From: Paraburkholderia fungorum
GTDB lineage: Bacteria > Pseudomonadota > Gammaproteobacteria > Burkholderiales > Burkholderiaceae
Reading direction: 5' to 3'
Assembly (NCBI RefSeq): GCF_902833645.1
Contig: NZ_CADFGE010000004.1
Location: 434,001-498,000, forward strand
Length of the DNA: 64,000 bases
The position numbers and the translations under genes are program-made. Under the pieces are notes generated by a model, which ran no database searches, was not told the DNA's origin, and worked only from the letters and a program-made list of their open reading frames with translations. Of this stretch, positions 8,348 through 16,783 are shown piece by piece. Numbering within the stretch: the first letter of the stretch is position 1; each line of letters begins with the position of its first letter.

Positions 8348-8830
8348 CTAATTGCAGCTGTGATGCAGGTGCACGGAACCCAGAACAGCGACTTCAGCGG
8401 GCGTATGCCTGAGCGAATCTTCGTTGACCTGGGCGGCGTCGGCGATGAATTCGTCGACGATCGACGACACCGGCGTATTGTTCAAACACAGCGATACCCG
8501 CTGCGTTTCGTTGGGTGGCAGCGACGCGCGCTGGCCGAGGAACAGCACCCCGTATTGATAGCCGTGGATGATGCCGCGGATCGCGCCGACGCATTGGCCT
8601 TGCGCGACGTTGTCGTTTTTCCGTTTGCAGGTTTGTGCGAGTGAATAGGCGGAGAAGCTTGGGTCGACCGGCGGGGCGGCTTGCGACAGAGTTTGTGGTT
8701 GCGGCCCGGCCGATGGGGCAGGGGTTTGCGCCGGGGTTTGAGCATGAGCGAGCGATGCGAGGCCGAGAGCGGTGATCATCAGCAGGCCGGCGGCCGTGCG
8801 CGCCATCGCGTGGGGGACGTTTCGTTGCAT
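8348..8830 (-). CDS. Secreted Rap1a/Tai-like family protein
   Basis: A 160-residue exported protein. Residues 1-30 are a signal peptide (GLLMITALGLASLAHA then Q), followed by a Pro/Gln/Thr-rich linker to about residue 55. The mature domain has spaced cysteines: YSLAQTCK, GQCVGAIRGIIHGYQYG, SLCLNNTPVSSIVDEFI, and a C-terminal HTPAEVAVLGSVHLHHSC. This C...C-G-x-I-x-G...C...AC layout resembles the Rap1a/Tai family, whose characterised members are periplasmic immunity proteins against type VI amidase effectors. No effector or secretion gene lies nearby. The family call is moderate and an immunity role is not established. Confidence 0.6.
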   Translation of the reverse strand: MQRNVPHAMARTAAGLLMITALGLASLAHAQTPAQTPAPSAGPQPQTLSQAAPPVDPSFSAYSLAQTCKRKNDNVAQGQCVGAIRGIIHGYQYGVLFLGQRASLPPNETQRVSLCLNNTPVSSIVDEFIADAAQVNEDSLRHTPAEVAVLGSVHLHHSCN

Positions 8831-9156
8831 GTTGTGGTGCCCTCATATCGAACGTTGAATCTGATATGAGGCGATCGCTTCGGTTTGGTTCCGGTCATGC
8901 GCGACGCGATCGATTGGCTGGGCTTTAAACGCGTGCAGGAGCACGCTGGTGAGCTCGCCGGAGGTGCGCCAAGGGTTCGTGCGGGCGCCCCGCTTGCCCG
9001 CGAGCGTCGTCGATTCAAACCGGCCTCGGGCGGTGACGCTCGACCGGGGGATCGAGACATCACCGCCGTTGCCGGGGGACTGCGGGCGGGATACGGAGGG
9101 TCGTCGTTAGCGACGGGTAGGGCGCGGGGGCCCCCTACCCGGGAATCAGGCCATTG
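8831..9156. other. Intergenic region with hairpins, no gene seen
   Basis: Between the Rap1a-like gene's start and the Gly/Ser-rich gene's stop, both on the minus strand. It contains GCGTGC-AGGA-GCACGC at 8931-8946, CGTCG/CGACG at 9102-9115, and an 8-bp stem GGGTAGGG/CCCTACCC at 9115-9140. The last lies 17 bases past the Gly/Ser-rich gene's stop and could end its transcript, although no U-run follows. A 91-codon frame on the plus strand here has no ribosome site or recognisable content. Confidence 0.5.
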
Positions 9157-10206
9157 CTAATGCCCGTTTCCTCCGCCATTGCCACCGTTACCGCCGTTGC
9201 CGCCACTACCCTTGCCTCCGTGGCCGCCGCCGAAGCCTCCGCCAAAGCCGCCGCCGAACCCGCCACCGAAGCCTCCGTGGCCGCCACCGCAACCGCAGCC
9301 GCCGCTCCCGCTGCTGCCGCCGCCGCTGCTGCCACCACCGCTGCTGCCGCCGCCACTGCTTCCACCGCCACTGCTTCCACCGCCACTGCTTCCGCCGCCG
9401 CTGCTTCCGCCGCCGCTGCTTCCGCCGCCACTGCTTCCGCCGCCACTGCTTCCGCCGCCACTGCTTCCGCCGCCACTGCTTCCACCGCCGCTGCTGCCTC
9501 CGCCACTGCTTCCACCGCCACTGCTTCCACCGCCGCTGCTGCCACCGCCGCTGCTGCCTCCGCCACTGCTTCCACCGCCGCTGCTGCCACCGCCGCTGCT
9601 GCCACCGCCGCTGCTGCCGCCACCGCTGCTTCCGCCACCGCTGCTGCCGCCGCCGCTGCTGCCACCACCGCTGCTTCCGCCGCCACTGCTTCCGCCGCCA
9701 CTGCTTCCGCCGCCGCTGCTTCCGCCACCACTGCTACTACCACCGCCGTTACCTCTACCGCCGCCGCCGGCCGCTCCCGAGCCTGCCGCGCCACCGGCGC
9801 CTCCGGCACTATTGCCGCTCGCGCCACTGCTACTGCTGCCGGCACTCGCAGCACCGCTGCTGCTACCGTTGCCGGCATAACGCAAGCACCCTCCAACACT
9901 GGTGCTTATGCAATTGCGCGGACTGAACACCACGGCCGCATCATCTGCAGCCGTTGGTTCGTCGGGTGGCGTGCCGGTGGTTGCCGCACCCGCTGCGCCC
10001 GCTGCCGCGCCGTCGTCCTGCGCGAGTTGGGTCGCGCTATGCACGCCGCTGGCAGGCAGTGGCGCGTTGGCGGACGCCGTCCACCTGGGGACCGGATCCG
10101 TCGACGCCGAATACGCGACCTGAGTGACGAGCAAAGCTACACCTGCCACGATCGCCGCACTTCGCAGAACCCCGCAGTAGTACTGATTGAATTTTCTGGT
10201 TTTCAT
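9157..10206 (-). CDS. Exported glycine/serine repeat protein
   Basis: A 349-residue low-complexity protein. Residues 1-35 look like a signal peptide (MKTRKFNQYYCG, then a hydrophobic stretch AAIVAGVALLVTQVAYSAS). Residues 36-110 are Ala/Thr/Pro-rich with a Cys pair (RNCISTSVGGCLRYAGNG). Residues about 158-297 are 28 tandem SSGGG pentapeptides. The tail is GCGCGGGHGGFGGGFGGGFG and a GNGG-rich end. GGGAGAG precedes the chosen ATG at good spacing, whereas an upstream in-frame ATG at 10248 lacks this. Strong Gly codon use and a continuous frame support coding. Such sequences suggest a flexible surface, matrix or adhesive protein. No enzyme domain is seen and the function is unknown. Confidence 0.75.
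   Translation of the reverse strand: MKTRKFNQYYCGVLRSAAIVAGVALLVTQVAYSASTDPVPRWTASANAPLPASGVHSATQLAQDDGAAAGAAGAATTGTPPDEPTAADDAAVVFSPRNCISTSVGGCLRYAGNGSSSGAASAGSSSSGASGNSAGGAGGAAGSGAAGGGGRGNGGGSSSGGGSSGGGSSGGGSSGGGSSGGGSSGGGSSGGGSSGGGSSGGGSSGGGSSGGGSSGGGSSGGGSSGGGSSGGGSSGGGSSGGGSSGGGSSGGGSSGGGSSGGGSSGGGSSGGGSSGGGSSGGGSSGGGSSGGGSSGGGSSGSGGCGCGGGHGGFGGGFGGGFGGGFGGGHGGKGSGGNGGNGGNGGGNGH
9316..9735 (-). repeat. 28 tandem 15-bp units encoding SSGGG
   Basis: Exactly 28 units of 15 bp in phase. On the plus strand each reads roughly (g/t)cc-(g/a)cc-(g/a)cc-(g/a)ct-gct with third-position-type variation, giving AGC/AGT-AGC-GGN-GGN-GGN on the coding strand. Many adjacent units are identical, so copy number could change by slippage without breaking the frame. 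The flanking unit at 9301-9315 is a degenerate copy. Confidence 0.9.
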
Positions 10207-10650
10207 CACGTCTCTCCCGAGGGAATGCCGACACCTCGCTGCCGCCAATTCCCACGCTGACTCCTCGACGACTGGCCTGTCTGAACGCGGGCCGCATCGT
10301 CCCCCCGGACTCTGGCTTGCGGATGCAAGTCAAGCATCATCACTGCTTTCCCGGCTGCGTAGCCGGTGCGGCTGACAAGCGCCTTTATGCGTTTCAGCCG
10401 TTACCGTCAGGGCACGCTTTTCGTCACGTATCGCTTCTTGCCATGGCGATTCCCAAAAGCGGCGCTTCAGACGTTGTCCCGATCTCTTTGGTCCTGAGTG
10501 TCTGGACACTACTTAGCGATATCCATGCCATTACCCGCAAAGCCTTGCGGTGACAGGTGTCGAATAGGGGTGTGTGATGCCGGCGAGGAAAAAACGCATG
10601 AAAACGTTTCGGCGATGAAACGCACCGCTGGAAAGCCGCGTTATTGCGCG
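10207..10650. other. Intergenic leader region of the Gly/Ser-rich gene, several hairpins
   Basis: 444 bp without a supported gene. On the minus strand it is the leader and promoter zone of the Gly/Ser-rich gene. Near 10350-10375 it holds CCGGCT-ACGC-AGCCGG, and at about 10320-10345 a GATGC/GCATC and CTTG/CAAG pairing set, so the RNA would be structured. I could not match it to a known riboswitch. The side next to 10651 also carries the 3' flank of the ABC operon, where no clear terminator was found. Confidence 0.45.
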
Positions 10651-12822
10651 TTATTCGTTGCGCGCGGCATCTTCCGGGGTGTCTTCCGAACCACGGCCGG
10701 TGGCCTTGCCGGTACCGTCGCGCGACGCGGCCTGGAGCGCGCGCAGTTCGTCGACGGGGATATGGCAGCGGATGCGATGCGCGGACGACTGAGTAGAGTC
10801 GTCGCCGCCGGCTTCGAGGAAGGGCGGATCTTGCTGCTCGCAAATCGCACCGAGCTTGCGCGGGCAGCGCGTATGGAACACGCATCCGGAAGGCGGCGTG
10901 GCGGCGCTCGGCAGATCGCCCGACAGGCGGATGCGGGCGCGGCTGTCGTGGGCGTCGAGCGTCGGCACTGAAGACAGAAGCGCTTCCGTATAAGGATGAT
11001 GCGGCCCACCGAAGACCGCGGCCGCCGGTCCGATCTCCAGCAGCCGGCCGAGGTAAAGCACCGCGATGCGATCCGACAGATAGCGCACCACATGCAGATC
11101 GTGCGAAATGAACACGTAGCTCACGCCGCGCTCGCGTTGCAGATCGGCGAGCAGATTGAGAATCGCGGCCTGCACGGAGACATCGAGCGCGGAGGTAGGT
11201 TCGTCGCACACCACCACGCGCGGCTCACCGGCGAACGCGCGCGCGATCGCCACGCGCTGTTTGAGTCCGCCGGACAACTGGCGCGTGCGCGAGCCGAGAT
11301 AGCGCTCGGGCAAGCGCACGGCGGCCGTCAAGGTGGCGAGCCGTTCGTCGATCGCGGCGCCGCGCAGGGCGGTGAGGCGCGACAACGCGCGGCCGATCAG
11401 GCGCTTCACCGAATGCGCGCGATTGAGTGCCGAGTCCGGATTCTGAAACACGATCTGCAAGGACTTGACCTGTTCGTCGTTGCGTCGCGTGACGCGCGCG
11501 GCGAGTGGCGTGCCGTCGAGTTCGAGCACGCTGCCCGCATCCGGTGTCAGCAGACCGAGCATCAGTTTCGCGAGCGTGGTCTTGCCGCTGCCGGATTCGC
11601 CGACAAGGCCGAGTGTTTCGCCGCTGGCGAGATCGATCGAGACGTCGTCGACGGCGCGCAGCGGGGCGCCGGACACGTGGAATGTCTTCGAGAGTTTTTC
11701 CGCGCGCAGCACGAGAGCAGGGCGCCCGGCGTTGCGCGCCGCGCCATCATGCAGCGGCAATCCTTCGGCGGCCGCACGCGGCAATTCGGTTGCGCGCTCG
11801 TGATAGTGGCAGCGCGACATCTGATCGCCGTGCGCGGCGCTCACGCGATACGGCGGTGGCGCCTCACGGCGGCAACGGTCGTCCGCGAGGCGGCAACGCT
11901 CCGCGTAAATGCAGCCTTGTGTGACCGAACCCGGCGAGGGCAGATGGCCCGCGATGGTGTCGAGCCGCTCGCTGTCCTTGCTGCGCCCCGCGCCCGGCAA
12001 ACAGCGCAGCAGTCCAACCGTGTAGGGATGGCGCGGCCGGGCGAACACGTCCTGGGTCGCGCCTTCTTCGACCAGCTTGCCCGCATACAGCACGCCGACA
12101 CGCTCGCACATCCGCCCGATCACCGCGAGATTGTGGCTGATGAACAGCACGGCGGTGCCGAGTTCCGCGCGCAGTTGCGCGACGAGGTCGAGCACTTCCG
12201 CTTCGACGGTGGCGTCGAGCCCGGTGGTCGGTTCGTCGAGAATCAGCAGGGCCGGATTCGAGGCGAGCGCCATCGCGATCACCACCCGCTGCTGCATGCC
12301 GCCCGACAACTGATGCGGGTAGCTGTCCATCACGCGCTCGGGTGAGGCGATGCGTACACGCTGCAGAATCTCGACCGTGCGCTGCACCGCTTCTTCACGT
12401 GATACGCCGGCCGCTTCGAAGGCTTCCGTGACTTGTCGCGCAATCGTCAGTGACGGATTCAATGCGCGTCCAGGGTCCTGATAGACCATCGAAATCGCGT
12501 TCGCGCGCATCGTGCGCAAGGCGTCGGCGTCGAGCTTCTGTACGTCCTGACCGGCGATGACGATCTTGCCCGCCTTCACCTTGCCGTTGCGCGGCAAATA
12601 GCGCAGCGCTGCCATTGCGACTGTCGATTTACCGCAACCCGATTCGCCGACGAGACCATACGCTTCGCCGCGCCGCACGCGAAACGACACGTCCTGCAAC
12701 ACTTCGCGATCGCGTCCGCGCATCCGGTAGGTGACCGTCAGGCCCACCACGGTCAGCGCATCCGTGCGATCGCTCTTCGACACGTCGAAGGCCGGGAACG
12801 AGGCGGGCGGCGGGCCGTTCAT
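10651..12822 (-). CDS. Peptide-type ABC transporter ATPase, two fused ATP-binding domains (DppD-DppF-like)
   Basis: A 723-residue cytosolic protein with two complete ABC domains. The first has Walker A GESGCGKST, the Q-loop region MVYQDPGRALNPSLT, signature LSGGMQQRV and Walker B LLILDEPTTGLDATV. The second has Walker A GESGSGKTT, VFQNPDSALN, signature LSGGLKQRV and VVVCDEPTSALDVSV. Each is followed by the Cys-containing oligopeptide-transporter tail (GCIYAERC, GCVFHTRCP). It powers the two permeases encoded upstream, replacing the separate D and F subunits of other Dpp systems. Its start overlaps the stop of the preceding permease gene by 4 bp (ATGA), implying translational coupling. Substrate unknown. 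Confidence 0.93.
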   Translation of the reverse strand: MNGPPPASFPAFDVSKSDRTDALTVVGLTVTYRMRGRDREVLQDVSFRVRRGEAYGLVGESGCGKSTVAMAALRYLPRNGKVKAGKIVIAGQDVQKLDADALRTMRANAISMVYQDPGRALNPSLTIARQVTEAFEAAGVSREEAVQRTVEILQRVRIASPERVMDSYPHQLSGGMQQRVVIAMALASNPALLILDEPTTGLDATVEAEVLDLVAQLRAELGTAVLFISHNLAVIGRMCERVGVLYAGKLVEEGATQDVFARPRHPYTVGLLRCLPGAGRSKDSERLDTIAGHLPSPGSVTQGCIYAERCRLADDRCRREAPPPYRVSAAHGDQMSRCHYHERATELPRAAAEGLPLHDGAARNAGRPALVLRAEKLSKTFHVSGAPLRAVDDVSIDLASGETLGLVGESGSGKTTLAKLMLGLLTPDAGSVLELDGTPLAARVTRRNDEQVKSLQIVFQNPDSALNRAHSVKRLIGRALSRLTALRGAAIDERLATLTAAVRLPERYLGSRTRQLSGGLKQRVAIARAFAGEPRVVVCDEPTSALDVSVQAAILNLLADLQRERGVSYVFISHDLHVVRYLSDRIAVLYLGRLLEIGPAAAVFGGPHHPYTEALLSSVPTLDAHDSRARIRLSGDLPSAATPPSGCVFHTRCPRKLGAICEQQDPPFLEAGGDDSTQSSAHRIRCHIPVDELRALQAASRDGTGKATGRGSEDTPEDAARNE

Positions 12823-13697
12823 CGGTCGAGCACTCCTTGCACGCTATCGGCGATCAGATTCACGCCGACCACCAGCGAGGCGATGGCGCCGGCCGCGAAC
12901 ACGACGGTCCACCACGCGCCGCCCGCCATCAGCGTGTACGACTCGGATAGCGCAAGCCCCCAGTCGGCGGAAGGCGGTTGAATGCCGAAGCCGAGAAACG
13001 ACAGCGTCGCGACCGCGAAAATGGCATAGCCGAGCCGCACGGTCGCCTCGACGATGATCGGCGGCAACACGTTCGGCAGAATCTCCGCGAACATGATGTA
13101 AGGCGCGCGCTCGCCGCGTAGTTGCGCGGCGGCGACGTAGTCCAGATGCCGTTCGGCGAACACGGCGGCGCGCACCGTGCGCGCGGTGATCGGCGTGAAG
13201 GTGATGCCGATCACGAGAATCACGGTGAAGTTCGACGCGCCGACCGCGGCGAGCGCGAGCAAGGCGACGATCACGAGCGGCAGTGCGAGCACGGCGTCGA
13301 TTGCGCGGCCCACGACGTTGTCAACCCAGCCCTCGAAGTAGCCGACGATCAAACCGAGAGCGGTGCCGGCAAGCGTGCCGAGCAGGGTCGCCAAAGGCGC
13401 GATGGTCAGAATGTCGCGCGCGCCGACGATCACGCGCGAGAACACGTCGCGGCCGAGCTGATCGGTGCCGAACCAATGCGTGCTGTCGGGCGGCATCAGC
13501 GAGTTGAGCGGATCGGACGCATACGGGTCGATCCGCACGATCCATTGCCCGGCGATCGCGCAGACGATCCACCATCCGACGATCAGCACGCCGACTACAA
13601 ACGTAGGTGAGCGCAGCAGCACGCGCAACTGGTCGAAGCGCGGTTCGCCGGCCCGACGTGGCGTGGGCGGCGCGGCCGGTGGAACGATGGTGCTCAT
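12819..13697 (-). CDS. Peptide-type ABC permease, DppC-like
   Basis: A 292-residue inner-membrane subunit. A cytosolic N-terminus is followed by the first helix VLIVGWWIVCAIAGQWI, a periplasmic loop with DSTHWFGTDQLGRDVFSRVIVGARDIL (the DppC/OppC hallmark), and then five more helices. The EAA-like coupling segment is AEILPNVLPPIIVEATVRLG, followed by LSFLGFGIQPPSADWG. The start at 13697 gives the normal DppC N-terminus. A longer open frame continues upstream through the overlapping permease gene in another reading but has no biological meaning. It is coupled by 4-bp ATGA overlaps to the genes on both sides. Confidence 0.92.
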   Translation of the reverse strand: MSTIVPPAAPPTPRRAGEPRFDQLRVLLRSPTFVVGVLIVGWWIVCAIAGQWIVRIDPYASDPLNSLMPPDSTHWFGTDQLGRDVFSRVIVGARDILTIAPLATLLGTLAGTALGLIVGYFEGWVDNVVGRAIDAVLALPLVIVALLALAAVGASNFTVILVIGITFTPITARTVRAAVFAERHLDYVAAAQLRGERAPYIMFAEILPNVLPPIIVEATVRLGYAIFAVATLSFLGFGIQPPSADWGLALSESYTLMAGGAWWTVVFAAGAIASLVVGVNLIADSVQGVLDR

Positions 13698-14704
13698 TCG
13701 GCGCTCCTCACCCGCAAGCGCGGATTGAGCAGGACATGCAGCGCATCGGCGACGAGATTGGCGACGGTGTAGACCACACCGATCGTCAGCACGCCTGCTT
13801 CGAGCATGGGGAAGTCTTTGGCCTTGGCGGCGTTGTAGATCAACGAGCCGATGCCCTGATAGTGGAACAGCGTCTCGACCACCACGAGACCACCGATCAT
13901 GTAGCCGAGCTGCGTTGCGGCAACGGTGATGGTGGGTAGCAACGCATTGCGCAATACGTGCCGCCAGATCACGATATGACGCGGCAAGCCTTTGAGGATC
14001 GCGGTGCGGGTGTAGTCCGCATCGAGTGCTTCGACGGTGCCCGCACGCGCCATCCGCGCGATGTAGCCGAAAAACACCAGCACCAGCGGCAGCACCGGCA
14101 AAATTAGATGCCGAAGTTGTTCGAGCACGCTCGCTTCCGGCGGATACGACGCTTCGATCGGCAGCCAGCGCAGCCACACGCCGAACACCAGAATCAGCAC
14201 GATCGACGAGACGAACTCCGGCACCACGGTGGCCGACAAACCGGCGATGCTGATGGTGCGATCGAGCCAGCGCCCGGCATGCATGGCCGACCACACACCG
14301 CCCGCAATGCCGAGCGGCACGACGACGATAAATGCGAGCAGGCCGAGCCTCGCCGAATGCGCGAGCGCATCGGCGATAAACGGCCCAACCGGCTCGCGGT
14401 ACGCATAGGAGAGCCCCATGTCGCCGCGCACGAAATGCGAGATCCACTCCACGTATTGCGTCATGAGCGGACGGTCCGCGCCGAGCTGGTGATTGAGCGC
14501 GGCGACCGCGCGCGCATCGGCGAGCGGCCCGAGCACCGCACGGCCGATATCGCCCGGCAGCAACTGGCCGCCCGCGAACACGATCACTGACAGCAGCCAC
14601 AGCGTGATCAACGACAAACCTAGCCGCGTCGCCAGAAATCGCACGACGCGGCCGGCGTTGCCGCTCGACACCGGGGAAGCGGAAGGGGTCACCGTGGTCG
14701 ACAT
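13694..14704 (-). CDS. Peptide-type ABC permease, DppB-like
   Basis: A 336-residue inner-membrane subunit of the binding-protein-dependent transport family. It has the DppB layout: an N-terminal helix (RLGLSLITLWLLSVIVFAGG), a long first periplasmic segment with PGDIGRAVLGPLAD, ADRPLMTQYVEWISHFVRGD and GLSYAYREPVG, then a six-helix core. The coupling segment is HVLRNALLPTITVAATQLG and the following VVVETLFHYQGIG is typical of DppB/OppB. It lies 37 bp after the binding-protein gene and overlaps the DppC-like gene by 4 bp. It partners that permease to form the channel. Confidence 0.92.
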   Translation of the reverse strand: MSTTVTPSASPVSSGNAGRVVRFLATRLGLSLITLWLLSVIVFAGGQLLPGDIGRAVLGPLADARAVAALNHQLGADRPLMTQYVEWISHFVRGDMGLSYAYREPVGPFIADALAHSARLGLLAFIVVVPLGIAGGVWSAMHAGRWLDRTISIAGLSATVVPEFVSSIVLILVFGVWLRWLPIEASYPPEASVLEQLRHLILPVLPLVLVFFGYIARMARAGTVEALDADYTRTAILKGLPRHIVIWRHVLRNALLPTITVAATQLGYMIGGLVVVETLFHYQGIGSLIYNAAKAKDFPMLEAGVLTIGVVYTVANLVADALHVLLNPRLRVRSAE

Positions 14705-14741
14705 CGTGCGCTCCCGTCGAAGCAGTGCCGCGCGCTCAGCA

Positions 14742-16406
14742 TTACGCGCTCAACACCGCGCGATCGAAATAGAGTTGCGCGAGCGCGGTGAAGCGCACGC
14801 CGTTCACACCCTTGCGCATGGCGATCAGTTGATCGTAAAAGAACGGGATGATCACGGGTGTTTCGTCGAGCAACAAGGTCTGAATCTGTCCGGAAATTTT
14901 CCGCTGCGAACTCAGATCGATCGCCGCGACGAATTGCGCGACCAGTTGATCGTACTGCGGGTTCCGGAAGTGCGCGGCGTTCCACGTGCCGGTACTGGTG
15001 AGCGGCGCGTTCAGGAACACATTCGGCACGCCGCGATGGCCGTAATCGGTGATGCCGAGCGGCGAGTCGAGCCAATCCGATTTGCCCGGCGTGCCCGCGC
15101 CGTAGTACAGCGACTGGCTTTCCACTTTCAAATTGATGCGCACACCGATCGCCTTCGCCGCGTTCTGCACGACCACCGCGAGATCGGGAATCTCCATGTA
15201 CTTTTCGGTGGTCAGCGTGACGTCGAAACCGTTCGGCACACCCGCTTGCGCGAGCAGTTGCTTTGCTTTCGCGATGTCGATCCTGCGTTGTGCGACGCCG
15301 GCGTCGGAAGACGGAAACACCGGTGCGAACGGACTGTCGTTACCGAGTTGCGCGCGGCCCTTGAACAGGCCCCGCACCAGCACGTCGCGATCGAGCGACA
15401 ACGCCATGGCCTGGCGTACGCGCTTGTCCTTGAACACCGGGCTGTCGTTGCGCATGTGAATCTGGCGGTGCGCGCTCGACTTCACGCCGACTGCCTTGTA
15501 GTCAGGGTTGTTCAGAATGCCGGCGCCACCCTGCACGGTGAAGGTGCCCATCACGTCGGCCTGGTGACCTTGCAGGGCAAGCAATTGAGCCTGTTCGTCG
15601 GCATAGAAGGAGAACTGTACGCGTTGCGGTAACGCTTTGTCGCCCCAGTAATCCGGATTGCGCACGAACGATGCGCCGACCTTCGCCTGATACTTTTCGA
15701 ACTTGAACGGGCCAGTGCCGATGAAGCTCTTTTCATAACCGCCCGCATAGTTCGCGGGCAGGATCACTGCGTTGTAATTATCGGAGGAAACGTAGTACGG
15801 AAAGTTGCCGTTCGGAGCATCGAGGTGGAAGGCGACCGTGTGCTCGTCGACCACTTTCGCGCCGCCTTTCGACAGCACACCCTTGAGCACCGACAGCGCC
15901 GCCGAACCGCTGGCCGGATCGGCGAGACGATCGAAAGTGGCAACGACATCTTTGGCGGTGAATGCCTGGCCGTCGTGGAATTTGACGTTCGGCCGTAGCT
16001 TGAAGGTCCACACGTCGCCTTTGTCGTTCGGCTTCCACGACAGGGCGAGCGCGGGCCTGAGCACGAGCTTTTCGCCGTCGTCGTCGATCAGGAATTCGCC
16101 GGTCTGGTTCAGCAGTGCGAGACTCGCGGCATCGGTCACGGTGAGCGGATCGACCGCACCGGCCGGTGTCAGGTGGGCCACGCGGATCGTCTGATTAGAT
16201 GGAGCGGGCGCGCCTTGTGCGCGTGCGAGCGGCGCGTTCAGCACGCCGCCGCCGGCCAGCGATAGACCGATCACGCCGGCATAGCGCAGCAGCTCGCGGC
16301 GCGTGATGCGGCCGGCGATGAATTCGTCGATAGCGTGGTTGCCGTAGGCGTCGGCGGTGCGGCGGGCCAGGTCGAGTCCGGAAAGTCGATCCGCGGGAGT
16401 CTTCAT
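14742..16406 (-). CDS. Peptide-type ABC substrate-binding protein (SBP family 5), Tat-type signal
   Basis: A 554-residue periplasmic binding protein, first gene of the four-gene importer operon. A 36-residue extension precedes a twin-arginine-like signal (RRELLRYAGVIGLSLAGGG, cleavage likely after LARAQ), so export of the folded protein is possible. The mature part follows SBP family 5: IRVAHLTPAGAVDPLT, LALSWKPNDKGDVWTFKLRP, VKFHDGQAFTAKDVVATFDR, VIPFFYD. The start at 16406 is the first ATG giving this leader; the open frame continues to 16694 without support. The ligand (di- or oligopeptide, opine or similar) cannot be read from sequence. Confidence 0.9.
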   Translation of the reverse strand: MKTPADRLSGLDLARRTADAYGNHAIDEFIAGRITRRELLRYAGVIGLSLAGGGVLNAPLARAQGAPAPSNQTIRVAHLTPAGAVDPLTVTDAASLALLNQTGEFLIDDDGEKLVLRPALALSWKPNDKGDVWTFKLRPNVKFHDGQAFTAKDVVATFDRLADPASGSAALSVLKGVLSKGGAKVVDEHTVAFHLDAPNGNFPYYVSSDNYNAVILPANYAGGYEKSFIGTGPFKFEKYQAKVGASFVRNPDYWGDKALPQRVQFSFYADEQAQLLALQGHQADVMGTFTVQGGAGILNNPDYKAVGVKSSAHRQIHMRNDSPVFKDKRVRQAMALSLDRDVLVRGLFKGRAQLGNDSPFAPVFPSSDAGVAQRRIDIAKAKQLLAQAGVPNGFDVTLTTEKYMEIPDLAVVVQNAAKAIGVRINLKVESQSLYYGAGTPGKSDWLDSPLGITDYGHRGVPNVFLNAPLTSTGTWNAAHFRNPQYDQLVAQFVAAIDLSSQRKISGQIQTLLLDETPVIIPFFYDQLIAMRKGVNGVRFTALAQLYFDRAVLSA

Positions 16407-16783
16407 CGATGGAGTATCCAGTCCGTTCTGCTGTCGGTTCTGAAGGGCCGCGCTGGATGCGCGCGGCAGGGTAGCGGGTTTGCGATGACGCAACGCGGTT
16501 TCAGTGTAAGCGATTGCCTGCGGATTCGGCGCGCCTGCGAGGGCGCGGCCTGCCGGTTTCGCGGATAAAAGGGCCCGCGTGTGTCGTCGGGACAACGCTC
16601 GACGCATGCTGCGAGACGCCCGGCCACGGGCCGTAGGGTGCGCAATCCGCCCGCGGCCGATGCCGTAGCGCAGGAAGCGCTGCTGCGATGGCATCCTTAC
16701 CGATCAGGCCGGTGCCGGCGAGTTGAATTTACCGCGCGCCGGGGGCCACTGGCACGATACGCGAAACGGCGCGAACGGGAGAT
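16407..16783. other. Intergenic region, promoter zone of the ABC operon
   Basis: 377 bp between the binding-protein start and the cupin gene's stop, both on the minus strand. A TACACT -10-like hexamer occurs on the minus strand at about 16504-16509 without a convincing -35. No terminator for other genes, palindrome or small gene could be supported. Confidence 0.4.

Noticed and set aside
8885..9160. 91-codon plus-strand frame in the 8.8-9.2 kb gap
   Set aside because: No ribosome site, runs through three hairpins and ends inside the neighbouring gene; no recognisable product.
9316..9735. Tandem array as a CRISPR
   Set aside because: Units are 15 bp with no spacers between them and encode SSGGG in frame; no cas genes nearby.
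9154..10260. Long open frames on the plus strand opposite the Gly/Ser gene (Ala/Thr-rich and Pro/Leu-rich)
   Set aside because: They arise from the same 15-bp tandem array read in other frames. They have no ribosome site or signal peptide, and the minus-strand frame has both.
10230..10400. c-di-GMP riboswitch ahead of the Gly/Ser-rich gene
   Set aside because: Hairpins exist, but the conserved GEMM core and tetraloop-receptor arrangement could not be laid out on the sequence.
12819..14600. 593-codon frame suggesting a fused or frameshifted permease
   Set aside because: The first half reads the DppB-like gene in the wrong frame. The real DppC-like gene starts at 13697 and overlaps its neighbour by a normal ATGA.
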